From NCBI GenBank assembly GCA_937967685.1, contig CALBTX010000011.1, positions 1 through 6,456 on the forward strand: a stretch of 6,456 nt of DNA. Direction: 5' to 3'. Below are positions 5,942 to 6,456 of the stretch, one piece after another (position 1 is the first letter of the stretch; every line of letters begins with the position of its first letter). The position numbers and the translations under genes were made by a program. The notes below the pieces were generated by a model. That model did no database searches, had not been told where the DNA came from, and was given only the letters and a program-made list of their open reading frames with translations. This stretch comes from an uncultured Bacillaceae bacterium. Its GTDB lineage: Bacteria > Bacillota > Bacilli > Caldalkalibacillales > Caldalkalibacillaceae.

Positions 5942-5988
5942 CTTGTTATTCATGTGCACGGGCATACAGCTTGTTATTTCATGTGCAC
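5942..5988. repeat. Imperfect direct repeat pair next to the chimeric frame
   Basis: CTTGTTATTCATGTGCAC (5942-5959) recurs as CTTGTTATTTCATGTGCAC (5970-5988), differing by one inserted T. Copies are 28 bp apart start to start, and each ends in the palindrome GTGCAC. The second copy ends two bases before the stop codon of the minus-strand chimera. It could be a slippage product or a scar of the rearrangement. No target-site or transposon end is recognisable. Confidence 0.7.
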
Positions 5989-5989
5989 T

Positions 5990-6456
5990 TTATGGTTCCC
6001 AGACTGCCTCCACTTCTTTGGCCACCCTCTTCCATTGGAATTGTTTGAGGGCTAAATGACGTCCATTTTTACCCATTTCTCGCCGCAATTTCTTATTAGA
6101 AAGCAATTTAGTGATCGGCTTGACAAACGCTTTTGGATCCTCTGGACGATCGACAACCAAGCCGTTCTTATTTTTAACCAGATATTCCTGTGCCCCTACA
6201 CTGAAAAGGCTTCTCGCTGGCTCCCGATGCAGAAGCTTCAAGCTTCTCGGACCTTTGTCCGTGTCGATTTTCCAAATCGCTCCGCCTTTATCCGGTTTGG
6301 ACGTAATCAATTTGCGGTCATATACCTTCATGGCATATTTTTTGCTGACTGCCTGAGCCAGTTTTTCGATCGCAGGTGGGATATACGTGTCTACATTTGT
6401 TTTGGAACTTGATGCCGGCGTATCCCCATCCCAGGGTTGAATGAGCTGCTTTGACA
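5990..6456 (-). CDS. Chimeric CotS-family N-lobe / GT4 C-terminal fragment (5' end outside window; probable pseudogene)
   Basis: The frame runs open from the window edge to TAA at 5990-5992 (at least 154 aa). An internal ATG at 6331 is not the likely start, because family-like sequence continues in frame upstream of it (YIPPAIEKLAQAVSKKYA). From the edge to about 6175 it resembles the N-lobe of CotS/CotI spore-coat proteins, which have a kinase-like fold: GGAIWKIDTDKGPRSLKLLH and then SLFSVGAQEYLVK. From about 6169 it becomes the end of a GT4 glycosyltransferase: NKNGLVVDRPEDPKAF, then LLSN and RVAKEVEAVW, alignable by eye with residues 316-374 of the neighbouring CotSA. The CotS C-lobe with its catalytic-loop region, and the whole front of the glycosyltransferase including E-x7-E, are missing. 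It therefore looks like an in-frame deletion that joined two neighbouring genes. No enzyme activity is expected, but a fusion peptide could still be made and could bind to the coat. Confidence 0.75.
   Translation of the reverse strand, partial: SKQLIQPWDGDTPASSSKTNVDTYIPPAIEKLAQAVSKKYAMKVYDRKLITSKPDKGGAIWKIDTDKGPRSLKLLHREPARSLFSVGAQEYLVKNKNGLVVDRPEDPKAFVKPITKLLSNKKLRREMGKNGRHLALKQFQWKRVAKEVEAVWEP

Noticed and set aside
6056..6412. Rightward 118-aa open frame at the right edge
   Set aside because: It is antisense to the CotS/GT frame, whose both halves match known families; no ribosome binding site or family signal was seen.

Overview
The window looks like chromosome of a spore-forming, low-to-mid-GC Bacillales bacterium. 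The order nudF - endoQ/yqxK - spoIIM - fur on the minus strand is, as I recall it, the Bacillus subtilis order around fur. A CotSA-type spore-coat glycosyltransferase and a CotS-family fragment lie nearby. The DUF3866 gene directly upstream of nudF, which I do not recall in B. subtilis, and the large divergence from B. subtilis proteins suggest a deeper or thermophilic/alkaliphilic Bacillaceae lineage (Caldalkalibacillus-like). That genus guess is inference only.

Layout. Positions 1-172 are non-coding: three 14-bp tandem repeats at the left edge, the fur terminator, and a 15-bp tandem duplication across the fur stop. From 173 to 4541 five genes run leftward, in transcription order: DUF3866 protein, NudF ADP-ribose pyrophosphatase, endonuclease Q-like PHP nuclease (4-bp overlap with nudF), SpoIIM, Fur. 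Two internal promoters are well supported. A sigma-E-type promoter overlaps the endoQ stop and drives spoIIM, and a sigma-A-type promoter over the spoIIM stop drives fur. A 168-bp divergent intergenic region separates this block from rightward cotSA (4710-5852), which ends in a strong hairpin terminator. Convergent to it, from the right edge to 5990, is an open frame whose first part resembles the N-lobe of CotS-family spore-coat proteins and whose last part resembles the C-terminal end of a GT4 glycosyltransferase.

How it fits together. NudF and EndoQ are probably translationally coupled and deal with ADP-ribose-type metabolites and deaminated DNA. SpoIIM is switched on in the mother cell for engulfment while the surrounding genes keep vegetative expression. 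Fur is controlled separately. On the right, the CotSA/CotS pair, which acts together at the spore coat in B. subtilis, is present as an intact CotSA plus a rearranged CotS/glycosyltransferase chimera.

I see no wholly new multi-gene system. The most notable items are the in-frame CotS/GT4 chimera, the well-formed sigma-E promoter embedded in the endoQ stop region, the apparent loss of the zinc-finger cysteines in the EndoQ homologue, the tandem triplication of a conserved DUF3866 motif, and short repeats around fur and in the nudF leader.
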